Below are positions 44,491 to 52,701 of a stretch of 64,000 bases of DNA, piece after piece. The position numbers were made by a program, and so were the translations under genes. The DNA is from Oscillospiraceae bacterium. GTDB lineage: Bacteria; Bacillota; Clostridia; Oscillospirales; Oscillospiraceae. Positions within the stretch are counted from its first letter, which is position 1. Each line of letters begins with the position of its first letter. The stretch is taken from assembly GCA_902779945.1 (NCBI GenBank), contig CACZDN010000027.1, positions 1 through 64,000 on the forward strand, in the 5' to 3' direction. The notes below the pieces were generated by a model. It ran no database searches. It saw only the letters and a program-made list of their open reading frames with translations, and had not been told where the DNA came from.

Positions 44491-44907
44491 ATGGCATGTT
44501 TTCTGGTTTCCGCCGCTGAGGCCGTTGTGGTCACTGCGGCCGCACAGATTACGAAAAACAACGAGATGAAGGCCGACTCTCAGAAGCTGGCGAAGAAAGC
44601 CGCTGTCGAGACCAGGCAGGAGAAGCATCTCCCCTGGAGCAAGAAGCTCATGATCCTCGCGCAGCTTCTGTGGGGCGGCGCGTTCCTGCTCTGCTTTGAG
44701 CACATCTGGCACGGTGAAGTCGTCCCATGGTTCCCGTTCCTGACAGCGATGAATGATCCCGGTGACACAGCGGAGATGCTGCACGAGATGAGCACCATCG
44801 GCGTCACCATGGCGATCATTGTAACCGTCACATGGGCGATCATGATGTTTGTCACCGACAGGATCATGGAACGTCCGGATACGAAGCCGCAGAAGACCGC
44901 CGCGTAA
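44491..44907 (+). CDS. Small membrane protein linked to the CsoR-like regulator (138 aa)
   Basis: Start at 44491 by GGGAGG 8 nt upstream. An N-terminal hydrophobic stretch (1-18) is followed by a Lys-rich segment, then two to three helices (about 50-68, 100-125). The conserved-looking FEHIWHGEVVPWFPFLTA loop has two His and two Trp, and LHEMSTIG adds another His. These could bind metal in or near the membrane. I do not recognise a named family. It lies 12 nt before the next gene. Confidence 0.8.
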   Translation: MACFLVSAAEAVVVTAAAQITKNNEMKADSQKLAKKAAVETRQEKHLPWSKKLMILAQLLWGGAFLLCFEHIWHGEVVPWFPFLTAMNDPGDTAEMLHEMSTIGVTMAIIVTVTWAIMMFVTDRIMERPDTKPQKTAA

Positions 44908-44919
44908 GGAGGAAACGAC

Positions 44920-45240
44920 ATGACACTTCTTATCTGTGTATTTGCGGCGATTATCGCCACAGTCAAGTGGTATCAGCGCAAGGATGACAGCATGATGCCT
45001 GGCGTCCCCTGCGTGCTCTTCTGGGGCGCCTCCCTCATGTGGCTGGGCGACGCGATCTTTGAGTATGCGGAGCTCGGCACGGAGTACTTCGCTCCTGCCG
45101 CTGAGGATATGCTTAACGACGCCTTCCTCGGCCTCTCCGTTGTGGCTCTCGGCCTGATTCTCTGGCTCGTGATCCTGCTCATCAAGGACCCCAAGGACGT
45201 CGTCAAGGCGAGCCTGCGGAAGAAAGCGGCAAGCAAATAA
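44920..45240 (+). CDS. Small membrane protein, second partner (106 aa)
   Basis: GGAGGAAACGAC before the ATG. Three hydrophobic helices (about 1-16, 27-44, 68-88). Acidic residues within or next to membranes (LGDAIFEYAELGTEY) are distinctive. The C-terminus is basic. Function unknown. With the preceding gene it makes a plausible two-component membrane transporter or sensor under the CsoR-like protein. Confidence 0.78.
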   Translation: MTLLICVFAAIIATVKWYQRKDDSMMPGVPCVLFWGASLMWLGDAIFEYAELGTEYFAPAAEDMLNDAFLGLSVVALGLILWLVILLIKDPKDVVKASLRKKAASK

Positions 45241-45255
45241 TCTGAAATGCAAAAA

Positions 45256-45292
45256 GTGTCGGGTACTGTTCAGAATGGACAGTACCCGGCAC
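45256..45292. terminator. Hairpin ending the CsoR operon
   Basis: GTGTCGGGTACTGT / ACAGTACCCGGCAC stem with a 9-nt loop. The T run is on the minus side, so it may stop transcription from both directions. Confidence 0.6.
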
Positions 45293-45394
45293 ATTGTGAT
45301 TCTTGCAGTTTTTCTCCGTTTTTCTTTTTCCCTGCATTTCAGGCAAGCATGCCCCTCCGAGCAGGAGGGGCATGCAGTTCTATATGGGGTTGAC

Positions 45395-45484
45395 TCAGTC
45401 GATGTCGAGCTCGGCGGTGACCTCGCGGCAGTCGCAGGCGTGGGCGATCCGGTTATGGACGTCGGCTTTGAAGATCATGCTCAT
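45395..45484 (-). pseudogene. Short coding remnant (29 aa), unknown
   Basis: The minus frame ends with MIFKADVHNRIAHACDCREV and then stops. It has coding character (Cys/His-rich) but no ribosome site and no continuation, so it is probably the 3' end of a lost gene. The rest of 45293-45567 shows no gene. Confidence 0.35.
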
Positions 45485-45567
45485 TTCAAGGAAGGAGCAG
45501 AAGACAGCGCCATACTGTTGTAGTCAAAAACGGGGGCCCTCGACAAATCAGGCTTCCGGGGGCTGAA

Positions 45568-46185
45568 TCACTGACTTATGGCAATACCGCATAATTCGGC
45601 AAGAGCAGATCCTGAGAAAATTTGGGTTCTGATAAAGGCACTTTTTCGCAGATGTACTTTGTGTACCTCAAGAACCTGCCCGACGGCAGGATGCTCCGGC
45701 CTCTCCCCGGCTGCCGTGACGCCGCCCATGAAGACAGTCCCGGCAAGGCGCGCCCGCTCGAAGCATTCGACCCAGCCCTCAAGGCCGCTGACGGCGCGCT
45801 GCGGGACATGCTCCTCATCCTCGGCGGCAGCGGTCAGCAGATACACGTCGCGAAAAGTGTAATCGCTCGGAAAGAGCGGATTGAGCCGGTCGAGCAGGGT
45901 CTTGAGCTGACCCGACATCTCATAGTAATAGATCGGCGTGGCGAAAACCAGCACGTCAGCATGGAGCGCCTTTTGGCAAATCTCATCCGCATCGTCGCGG
46001 ATCACGCAGCGCAGCTTCTCCTGGCACACAAAGCAGCCCCGGCAGAAGTTCACCGTCCTGCCGCGAAGGGAGACCACTTCCGTCTCGTGGCCGGCGGCCT
46101 GCGCACCTTCGGCAAAGGCTTCTGCAAGAGCTTCCGAGTTGCTGTGCGCCCGAGGGCTTGTCGATACGATCAATACTTTTTTCAT
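45568..46185 (-). CDS. NAD(P)H-dependent flavodoxin-fold oxidoreductase, C-terminus replaced by MITE
   Basis: 205 aa. VSTSPRAHSNSEALAEAF is the FMN loop, and FCRGCFVCQEKLRCV carries a cysteine cluster as in iron-sulfur flavoproteins. FATPIYYYEMSGQLKTLLDR is the flavin-edge loop. About the last 35 residues come from a partial MITE-A and its flank. The FMN domain is nearly complete, so it may still function. The start overlaps the cyclophilin-like gene stop by 4 nt. Confidence 0.88.
   Translation of the reverse strand: MKKVLIVSTSPRAHSNSEALAEAFAEGAQAAGHETEVVSLRGRTVNFCRGCFVCQEKLRCVIRDDADEICQKALHADVLVFATPIYYYEMSGQLKTLLDRLNPLFPSDYTFRDVYLLTAAAEDEEHVPQRAVSGLEGWVECFERARLAGTVFMGGVTAAGERPEHPAVGQVLEVHKVHLRKSAFIRTQIFSGSALAELCGIAISQ
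45577..45674 (+). repeat. MITE-A copy 4, left part only (about 98 bp)
   Basis: It matches the family from the left end through ACTTTGTGTACCTCAAGAA, then breaks into the oxidoreductase gene; the right end is missing. Confidence 0.88.
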
Positions 46186-46724
46186 GTTTCCTTCCCCTGT
46201 TCCAAAGATAATGTGATGACAACATCGCCGTTTGCGAGAAGCTCAGTCAGGTCCCCGGCCGACGCGTCCGTGATATGGCCGAGGCGGGTATAGGCCCATG
46301 TGTTTGAGCCGTAAAAAACAACGATCTGACTGCCGGAGTAGAGCACGATATCCCCGGCCTGTGTTGTGGTCTGCACATCGTTTCTCGGCAGACCTGTCCC
46401 AAGGGAGCCAACCTGCTCAAAGCCGCCGTACATGGACATCTGCACGCTCAGCGAGGTTGCGGAAGCGAGGTCGCGCAGCGCCGCGACCGAGTCGTTTTCT
46501 TCCCAGTCTACCATGACCTCCGTGTCGTCGATATACAATCGCAGGGTCTTCTGCATCGCTGCTTCGCCTCCGTTTTCGTTCACAGCCGCGGGGACGTTCT
46601 CTGCTTCGGCCGCGCGCACGGGCTGCGCCGCCTCGGCCCGCGTTTCCGCTGCGCCGCAGGCGGGGAGGCAGAGCATGAGCAGCACCGCTCCGAGAGAGCT
46701 GAGTACAAATAAGCCTTTGTTCAT
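46182..46724 (-). CDS. Cyclophilin-like-fold lipoprotein
   Basis: 180 aa. The signal has lipobox-like LPAC (Cys23). The mature domain (LRLYIDDTEVMVDWEENDSV..VSL..GG..QVGSLGTGLP and AGDIVLYSGSQIVVFYGSNTW) matches the bacterial cyclophilin-like fold family often found beside flavodoxins. Catalytic prolyl isomerase residues are not evident. It lies between the hydrolase gene (4-nt overlap) and the oxidoreductase gene (4-nt overlap), so a tightly coupled operon. Confidence 0.82.
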   Translation of the reverse strand: MNKGLFVLSSLGAVLLMLCLPACGAAETRAEAAQPVRAAEAENVPAAVNENGGEAAMQKTLRLYIDDTEVMVDWEENDSVAALRDLASATSLSVQMSMYGGFEQVGSLGTGLPRNDVQTTTQAGDIVLYSGSQIVVFYGSNTWAYTRLGHITDASAGDLTELLANGDVVITLSLEQGKET

Positions 46725-47740
46725 GCTTCGTCTCCGCGCTCCTTTTTCAGCCAGGCGGCAAAGAAGCTCTCGATCTTATCAAAGGGGATCGCGCCCTTTC
46801 CGCCGCCGTCGTAGAGGTCGGTATGCACGGCGCCGGGAATGATCATCAGCTCCTTGTTGTCCGTGTATTTGCTGCCGTTTGTCATGTTCGCGTAGGCGTC
46901 GCGGCTGAAGTAGCAGGAATGGGCCTTCTCACCGTGGATCAGTAAAACGGCGCTGCGGATCTCATTGGAATATTGAAGAATGGGCTGGTTGACAAAGCTC
47001 TCGCAGCCGATGACGTTCCAGCCGCCGTTGGAGTTGAGAGAGCGGGGATGGTAGCCGCGCGGGGTCTTGTAGTAATCGTAGTAGTCCTTGACGAAGAAGG
47101 GGGCGTCCTCCGGCAGCGGATCGACCACGCCGCCGCCGAGCTTGTATTCTCCCGCCTTCAAATCGGCAAGACGCTGGGCGCACATGGCGGCCTTCATCTG
47201 ATAGCGGGCCTCCTCGCTGTCGGCGGAATCGAAATAGCCCCTCGCGTTGACGCGGGTCATGTCGTACATGGTGGAGGCGACCGTCGCCCTGACGCGGGTA
47301 TCCAGCGCGGCGGCGTTCAGCGCCATGCCGCCCCAGCCGCAGATACCGATGATGCCGATGCGCCCGGCATCGACCCGCTCATGCAGGGACAGAAAATCCA
47401 CCGCCGCCATGAAATCCTCGGTGTTGATGTCGGGCGAGGCCATATAGCGCACGTTCCCGCCGCTCTCGCCTGTAAAGGAGGGGTCGAAGGCCAGCGTGAC
47501 AAAGCCGCGCTCGGCCATGGTCTGGGCGTAGAGGCCGGAGCACTGCTCCTTGACCGCGCCGAAGGGGCCGGAAACGGCAATCGCCGGGAGCCTGCCCGCC
47601 GCGCGTTTCGGAATGTACAGATCCGCCGCAAGCGTGATGCCGTAGCGGTTGATAAAGCTCACCTTGCTGTGGTTGACCTTGTCGCTTTTGGGAAAGGTCT
47701 TGTCCCATTCCCGGGTCAGATTCAGGTTTTCAAGCTTCAT
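46721..47740 (-). CDS. Dienelactone-hydrolase-like alpha/beta hydrolase
   Basis: 339 aa from ATG 47740 with GGAGAACGCACC in front. LPAIAVSGPFGAVKEQ, GICGWGGM (Cys nucleophile), LLIHGEKAHSCYF and PGAVHTDLYDGGG supply the expected catalytic elements. Third paralogue of the group at 30497 and 37630. Second gene of the unit that begins with the 79-aa protein. Confidence 0.9.
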   Translation of the reverse strand: MKLENLNLTREWDKTFPKSDKVNHSKVSFINRYGITLAADLYIPKRAAGRLPAIAVSGPFGAVKEQCSGLYAQTMAERGFVTLAFDPSFTGESGGNVRYMASPDINTEDFMAAVDFLSLHERVDAGRIGIIGICGWGGMALNAAALDTRVRATVASTMYDMTRVNARGYFDSADSEEARYQMKAAMCAQRLADLKAGEYKLGGGVVDPLPEDAPFFVKDYYDYYKTPRGYHPRSLNSNGGWNVIGCESFVNQPILQYSNEIRSAVLLIHGEKAHSCYFSRDAYANMTNGSKYTDNKELMIIPGAVHTDLYDGGGKGAIPFDKIESFFAAWLKKERGDEA

Positions 47741-47969
47741 GGTGCGTTCTCCTTTGCATGTTTTTCGCATCGCGGATCAGCATGTCCAGCCGATCCAGCT
47801 GTTTCTGCTTTTTGTGTATCTCCTCCAGCGCGTCGCAGCGGCAGGACCGGAGACAGCGGAGCAGCTCATCGACAGCGCCCTCCTGACAGAGCGTCTCAGC
47901 GCGGCGAATGGCGGCCGCACTGCATCCGGCGTCCTCCATGCATTCCCTGATTCGGGTACAGTCCCCCAT
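47730..47969 (-). CDS. Small Cys-rich helical protein (79 aa)
   Basis: Not a named family to me, but its pattern (helix, CLRSCRCDALEEIHKKQKQL, DRLDMLIRDAK) recurs in small proteins encoded beside Firmicute oxidoreductase and LysR genes. Six cysteines in 79 residues. It overlaps the hydrolase start by 11 nt and is divergent from lysR at 48089. Confidence 0.65.
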   Translation of the reverse strand: MGDCTRIRECMEDAGCSAAAIRRAETLCQEGAVDELLRCLRSCRCDALEEIHKKQKQLDRLDMLIRDAKNMQRRTHHEA

Positions 47970-48014
47970 CCTTCTTTGTCCTCCGCGGTTTTCTTGCGAA
48001 CATAGAATAGCATC

Positions 48015-48059
48015 TTGCGATCCGCTCCGCTAATGGTTATAATGAATATCATGATATTC
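48015..48059 (+). promoter_or_regulatory. lysR promoter with perfect 16-bp palindrome
   Basis: TTGCGA and TATAAT with 17-nt spacing, immediately followed by GAATATCATGATATTC (48044-48059), a perfect dyad over the likely transcription start. It is a candidate autorepression site. Confidence 0.75.
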
Positions 48060-48088
48060 TTTTACAGCATATCAAAGGAGGACAGGCG

Positions 48089-48973
48089 ATGGATTTACGA
48101 ACGCTGCGCTATTTTCTCGCCGTGGCGCGGGAGGAGAACATGTCCCGGGCCGCCGAGCAGCTCCATGTAACGCAGCCGACCCTCTCAAAGGCGCTGCGAT
48201 CGCTGGAGGATGAGCTCGGGAAAAAGCTGTTCACGCGGCACAGCTTCTCCATTGCCCTTACGGAGGAAGGCGTTCTGCTCCGCAGCCGGGCCGAGGATCT
48301 TGTCTCCATGGCGGACAAGATCGAGCAGGAGTTTCTGTCTCTGGACGACATGTCCGGCGGCGATCTTTACTTCGGGCTTGCGGAGTCCTATCAGATCCGT
48401 TATCTGGCGAGGGAGATCCGGGAGTTCAGGAAGCTGGTTCCGAATCTTCGCTATCACATCACGAGCGGCGACACAGAGCAGGTGACGGAAAAGCTGGACA
48501 AGGGGCTGCTGGACTTTGCGGTTATCTGCGAAGCGCCGGACGAACGGAAGCATAACCATATCCTCTTTCCGGAAGCGGACTATTTCGGCGCCGTTATCCC
48601 GACGGACCTGGAGCTTGCCGGGAAAGCGTGCATCAGCGCCGACGACCTTGCAGGGCTGCCGCTGTTCACCTCCGAGCAGAGCTGGGAGAACGATATTCGC
48701 CCCTGGGCCGGGGACAGGTTCTCCGGCCTTCATCTCGAAGGCTCCTTCCGTCTTGCGTACAACGGTTCCATGTTTGCAAAGGAGGGTCTCGGGATCCTGC
48801 TGACGCTGAACAATCTGATCGACACCTCACCGGGAAGCGGTCTCGTTTTCAGACCGCTGTACCCTCATTTGGAGGTAAAGATGTACCTGATCTGGAATAA
48901 GTATCAAAGCTTCACCCCGATCGCGGAGCGCTTTCTGAGGCAGATACAAAGCTCTTTTGCAGGACACGGATGA
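48089..48973 (+). CDS. LysR-family transcriptional regulator
   Basis: 294 aa with AAAGGAGGACAGGCG before the ATG. HTH: MDLRTLRYFLAVAREENMSR and AAEQLHVTQPTLSKALRSLE. The effector domain is typical of LysR. Divergent from the small Cys-rich protein / hydrolase / cyclophilin / oxidoreductase operon, which it likely controls. It does not share the four-copy module of the island. Confidence 0.93.
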   Translation: MDLRTLRYFLAVAREENMSRAAEQLHVTQPTLSKALRSLEDELGKKLFTRHSFSIALTEEGVLLRSRAEDLVSMADKIEQEFLSLDDMSGGDLYFGLAESYQIRYLAREIREFRKLVPNLRYHITSGDTEQVTEKLDKGLLDFAVICEAPDERKHNHILFPEADYFGAVIPTDLELAGKACISADDLAGLPLFTSEQSWENDIRPWAGDRFSGLHLEGSFRLAYNGSMFAKEGLGILLTLNNLIDTSPGSGLVFRPLYPHLEVKMYLIWNKYQSFTPIAERFLRQIQSSFAGHG

Positions 48974-49026
48974 CGCAAAACACCGGGGCAGCGACGCGCA
49001 ATCCGCATACGGCATTGCCCCGGCCG

Positions 49027-49070
49027 AAAACGGCGATACCGGAGCTGACACTCCGGCACCGCCGTTTTAT
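49027..49070 (+). terminator. Terminator of lysR (48089)
   Basis: AAAACGGCG-ACCGGAG / CTCCGG-ACCGCCGTTTT imperfect stem followed by TTTTATATTT. Confidence 0.75.
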
Positions 49071-49163
49071 ATTTGATTCACAGGCCGCCGACCGCGTCAG
49101 GGGTCCGGGCCGCTGTCGCCGGGAAAGGCTGCAGCGAGCGCCGGTCCCCTGCTTTTCCGCTTC

Positions 49164-49276
49164 AGGCAACACCGCATAATTCGGCGAGAGCGAATCCTGA
49201 GAAAATTTGGGTTCTGATGAAGGCATTTTTTTGCAGGAATACTTTGTGTATTTCAAGAAAAATGCGGTGTTGCCTT
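49164..49276 (+). repeat. MITE-A copy 5, internal deletion (113 bp)
   Basis: Left half as in the full copies up to GTGTATTTCAAGAAAAA, then directly TGCGGTGTTGCCTT. Both ends are kept. Confidence 0.92.
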
Positions 49277-49362
49277 CATGCAGATGCTGCACCGAGGGGC
49301 ACCCGCGCGTTTTCCGGAAAAAGCGCCGGAACACCCGCTCATGATCGGCGCCTGTCTCTTCG

Positions 49363-49842
49363 TTATTCCAGGCCCAGAGCGGTGATCCATTCCTTCAGCT
49401 CCCGCTCCGAGGCGCGGGCGGAGAAGCGCCTGCCCGCAGGGACCTGCGCGCCCTTCGCCAGCGCTGCGATCCGTTCCTGTCCCTCGCCGAGCTGGCTGCC
49501 GCCGGAGGTGAAGAAGGGGACGATCGTCTTGCCGGAAAAATCATAGGCGTCCAGGAAGCTGTCGATGATGCTGGGCTCACGGTACCACCAGATGGGAAAA
49601 CCCAGGAAAATGACGTCTGCTTCCCCAACGGGCGCGGCAGTATCGGCAAGCGCCGGTCGGCAGCTCTTGTCCTGCATCTCCACGGTGCTGCGGGCCTTCT
49701 TGTCCATCCAGTTCAGGTCACGCCGTTCATAGGGGACGGCGGGCTTGATTTCATACAGTTCGGCGTTCGCCGCTGCGGCGAGCGTATTGGCCAGCCTGGC
49801 AGTGCTGCCGCCGGCGGAGAAACAGGCAACCAGTGTTTTCAT
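49363..49842 (-). CDS. Flavodoxin
   Basis: 159 aa. VACFSAGGSTARLAN is the FMN loop, FLGFPIWWYREPSII the WW loop and GKTIVPFFTSGGSQLG the third loop. No signal peptide. Monocistronic between a MITE and the HD-GYP gene. Likely an FMN-dependent electron carrier or reductase. Confidence 0.92.
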   Translation of the reverse strand: MKTLVACFSAGGSTARLANTLAAAANAELYEIKPAVPYERRDLNWMDKKARSTVEMQDKSCRPALADTAAPVGEADVIFLGFPIWWYREPSIIDSFLDAYDFSGKTIVPFFTSGGSQLGEGQERIAALAKGAQVPAGRRFSARASERELKEWITALGLE

Positions 49843-49893
49843 TTGTTGTACTCCCTTCCTGCTGTTTTTCAGAATTGTTTTGACACTGCCGCA

Positions 49894-51156
49894 TCATGCG
49901 TATTGTGCATTCTTTTGGGCGAGGATCTCCTGATATTTTTTGCTTGCGGCTTTGCTCTCAACTGCGCGGCGCCCGTTGATTGCATCATAGTGCTCTATGA
50001 GAAGATCCGCAACGCTGCCTGACAGAAGCCCTCGCTGCGCATCTTCCCGGAGAATGGTGACCACCCTTTCCTTTTCCATGCTCTTTCGGTAAGGGCGTTC
50101 TTCGGTCAGAGCTGAGAAAATGTCGGCGACGGTCATGATGCGTGAGCCGAGAGACAATTCTCTCTCGCCCAGATGGAACGGGTACCCGCTGCCGTTCAGC
50201 TTTTCGTGATGGAGCGCTGCCCATGCGCTGATCTGCTCAAAGCCGCCGACATCCTTCAGAATGATCCATGTGTAGTAGGCGTGCTCCTTCATGATGTTGA
50301 ATTCTTCATCGGTGAGCTTGCCTGGCTTGTCCAGGATCTCGTTCGGGATTTTCAGCTTTCCGATGTCATGCAGATAACCGGCAATGCGCATCATTTTGCA
50401 CTCATCCTCCGACATGCCGACCAGCTCCGCGAGAGCCACGGCGGTCGTGGCGACGCCGGCCGAGTGCATGGCGGTAAACGGGCTTCGGAAGTCGATGATT
50501 TTGGACATGAATTCTGTCAGGATCACGGTCTCGTCCAGCGTTATGAATCGGTTTTCTGTAATCAGGTCCAGGAAGAACTGCGGCCGATAGATCATATCCA
50601 TCCAGATTGCCTCGCGGGAACACAGCATGTCGAAAGCGGACAGCAGCTCGGGGCTGAATTCCGACTCCCCGTCGCAGTGAATCATCTGCTGTACCTGGCC
50701 GATCTGATTCAGGACCGGGCTCTCGTCATTGAGCAGCAGTGATACCGCATCCGCGAGATGGACGATCTGCCCGATCTGATGCGTGAGCTTCAGGTCCGCA
50801 TGAATACTCTTCAGGCGCTGCCACGGCGTCTGGCTTTCCCGGACGACGGCCGCCAACGGAGAAGTCACCGGGAACGTTTTCAAAATGGACGCTCCCACTG
50901 CGGCAACCTGCCCCGCGCTCATTTCAAGGTCGGAAAGCGAGATGCCGCCCTGCTTCAAGATCCCCCCGATGTCGTGGAGCAGCCCGCCGGCAAAAGCCAT
51001 GACACGGTGCCTCTCGTCCATGTCCAGCGCCTCCGCAAGACGATAGGCGAGGTAGGAGACCTTCTCGTGGTGGTCCTGCAGCTCCGGGCTGACCAGATTC
51101 ATCGTATTGGCAAATGCGCTGACGATATCCCGTTTTGTTGTAAACTGCCGAATCAT
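49894..51156 (-). CDS. Double HD-domain protein with C-terminal HD-GYP phosphodiesterase domain
   Basis: 420 aa. The N-terminal HD domain has LLHDIGG at about 60-65. The C-terminal HD-GYP domain has LHDIGKL and HHEKLNGSGYP. HD-GYP enzymes hydrolyse cyclic di-GMP or cyclic GMP-AMP, and the GYP motif is intact. No receiver or membrane sensor is attached. It lies 23 nt after the flavodoxin gene at 51180 on the same strand and may be co-transcribed with it. Confidence 0.88.
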   Translation of the reverse strand: MIRQFTTKRDIVSAFANTMNLVSPELQDHHEKVSYLAYRLAEALDMDERHRVMAFAGGLLHDIGGILKQGGISLSDLEMSAGQVAAVGASILKTFPVTSPLAAVVRESQTPWQRLKSIHADLKLTHQIGQIVHLADAVSLLLNDESPVLNQIGQVQQMIHCDGESEFSPELLSAFDMLCSREAIWMDMIYRPQFFLDLITENRFITLDETVILTEFMSKIIDFRSPFTAMHSAGVATTAVALAELVGMSEDECKMMRIAGYLHDIGKLKIPNEILDKPGKLTDEEFNIMKEHAYYTWIILKDVGGFEQISAWAALHHEKLNGSGYPFHLGERELSLGSRIMTVADIFSALTEERPYRKSMEKERVVTILREDAQRGLLSGSVADLLIEHYDAINGRRAVESKAASKKYQEILAQKNAQYA

Positions 51157-51179
51157 AGCATTTCGCCTCTCTGCGGGTA

Positions 51180-51593
51180 TTACGATCCGATCAAATCTTT
51201 TGCAAACCGTGCCGCCGCCTTGCAGTCTTCCTCGTCGGGCCTGCCCTTGTGGATCCCCTTGAACTCGCCCTTGCAGTGGAACTCCCGCTCATCGAGGGGA
51301 ATCCCGACCCTGTCCGCCTCGGCCTTGACTTTTTTGTAGGTAGAGTTGAGCATTGCCGCCGAGCCGAAGTTGACGATCTTTCCGACCAGCTTTTTATCCA
51401 GCGAGGCTATGAATTTTCTTACCTCCGGGTCGATCGAGAAGGCGTAGTAGGAGTTGCCCAGAAAGAGGATATCCACCGGCTCCGTGACCGGCGCGCTGAT
51501 GGGCAGCGCCTCAGCCCCGACCGCTTCTGCGACCGCCTCAGCCAGCCGCTTCGTGTTTCCGGTCTTTGTATAATAGCGCACTGCGATTTTCAT
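51180..51593 (-). CDS. Short flavodoxin
   Basis: 137 aa from ATG 51593 (AATGGAGGCTTCACT before it). VRYYTKTGNTKRLAEAV is the FMN loop, LGNSYYAFSIDPEV the second loop, and IVNFGSAAMLNSTY the third. A classical-type small flavodoxin, different from the WW group. Confidence 0.9.
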   Translation of the reverse strand: MKIAVRYYTKTGNTKRLAEAVAEAVGAEALPISAPVTEPVDILFLGNSYYAFSIDPEVRKFIASLDKKLVGKIVNFGSAAMLNSTYKKVKAEADRVGIPLDEREFHCKGEFKGIHKGRPDEEDCKAAARFAKDLIGS

Positions 51594-51768
51594 AGTGAAG
51601 CCTCCATTCATGAAGTGATTTCCCCCTGCTTCTCCGTGAGCTCATGCGGTGTCTTCCCGTACCGGGTCGGACTGAGCGCGGCAGCGGATACGGGGGTGAG
51701 TGTTCTTTTTCTATTGTACACGGTGAACCGCGTTCTTTCAATGCTTAAATGATTTTGGCGTTTTCTTT

Positions 51769-51890
51769 AAGGCAGCACCGCATAATTCGGCAAGAGCAGA
51801 TCCTGAGAAAATTTGGGTTCTGATGAAGGCAGTTTTTTGCAGGAATACTTTGTGTATTGCAAGAAAAAGTGACGTTGTGCGGTGTTGCTT
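51769..51890 (+). repeat. MITE-A copy 6, internal deletion (122 bp)
   Basis: Left half to GAAAAAGTGACG, then TTGTGCGGTGTTGCTT. It lies upstream of the VTC gene and may form part of its leader. Confidence 0.92.
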
Positions 51891-51954
51891 TAAGGTTGGA
51901 TTTAGTTTGAGGGGCTATGATGACCTCAGAAACGAGGAAGGAAGGTCATTACGA

Positions 51955-52701
51955 ATGGACGCGACCTGTGTTTTCAAGCGGATCGAGAAGAAGTATCTTC
52001 TCTCCGAAGCGCAGTATGACGCGCTGCTGCAGAGGATCGGCACGCACCTGGAGCCAGACAGATACGGCCGCAGCACAGTGCTGAGCCTCTATCTGGACAC
52101 GCCGGATCACCGGATCATCCGCAGCTCCATGGAGGCTGTGGACTATAAGGAGAAGCTGCGCCTGCGCAGCTACGGCACAGCCGGTGCGGATTCAACCGTG
52201 TTTCTGGAACTCAAGAAGAAGTTCGGCGGTGTGGTGTACAAGCGCCGCGCAGCGATGACGCTGAGGGAAGCGGAGCGCTATCTGCAAATGGGGATCAAGC
52301 CCTTCGAGAGCCAGATCATGTCCGAGCTTGACTGGGCCATGCGGCTCTACGGAAGGCCCGCAGGCGCGATGCTGATCGCCTGCGAGCGCGAGGCCTGGTT
52401 CGACGAGGAGTATCCCGACCTGCGCCTGACCTTTGACCGGAACATCCGCTGCCGCGAAAACGAGCTGCGCCTTGACCGCGGCTCCGCGGGGCTCCGTCTG
52501 CTGCCGGAAGACACGGTGCTGCTCGAGATCAAAACAGCCGGCGCCATGCCTCTGTGGCTGGCGGACGCGCTGGATGCGGAAAAAATCCTGCCGGGCAGCT
52601 TTTCCAAGTACGGAGCCGCCTATATGCGGACGCTGGAAGAAAAGCGGCGCCCTGTTTCCACGACAGAAGAAGGAGGAAAAAAACATGTCGTCAATTTTTA
52701 G
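51955..52701 (+). CDS. VTC-domain polyphosphate polymerase
   Basis: 248 aa. The start MDATCVFKRIEKKYLL gives the usual N-terminal beta strand with RxEKKY. LSLYLDTPDH, KEKLRLRSYG, VFLELKKKFGGVVYKRR and VLLEIKTAGAMP are the basic/acidic tunnel motifs of the VTC/TTM fold. It makes polyphosphate from ATP at the membrane. The DUF4956 gene overlaps its end by 17 nt, a standard pairing. The CotH-like kinase often seen in such clusters is absent here. Confidence 0.92.
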   Translation: MDATCVFKRIEKKYLLSEAQYDALLQRIGTHLEPDRYGRSTVLSLYLDTPDHRIIRSSMEAVDYKEKLRLRSYGTAGADSTVFLELKKKFGGVVYKRRAAMTLREAERYLQMGIKPFESQIMSELDWAMRLYGRPAGAMLIACEREAWFDEEYPDLRLTFDRNIRCRENELRLDRGSAGLRLLPEDTVLLEIKTAGAMPLWLADALDAEKILPGSFSKYGAAYMRTLEEKRRPVSTTEEGGKKHVVNF

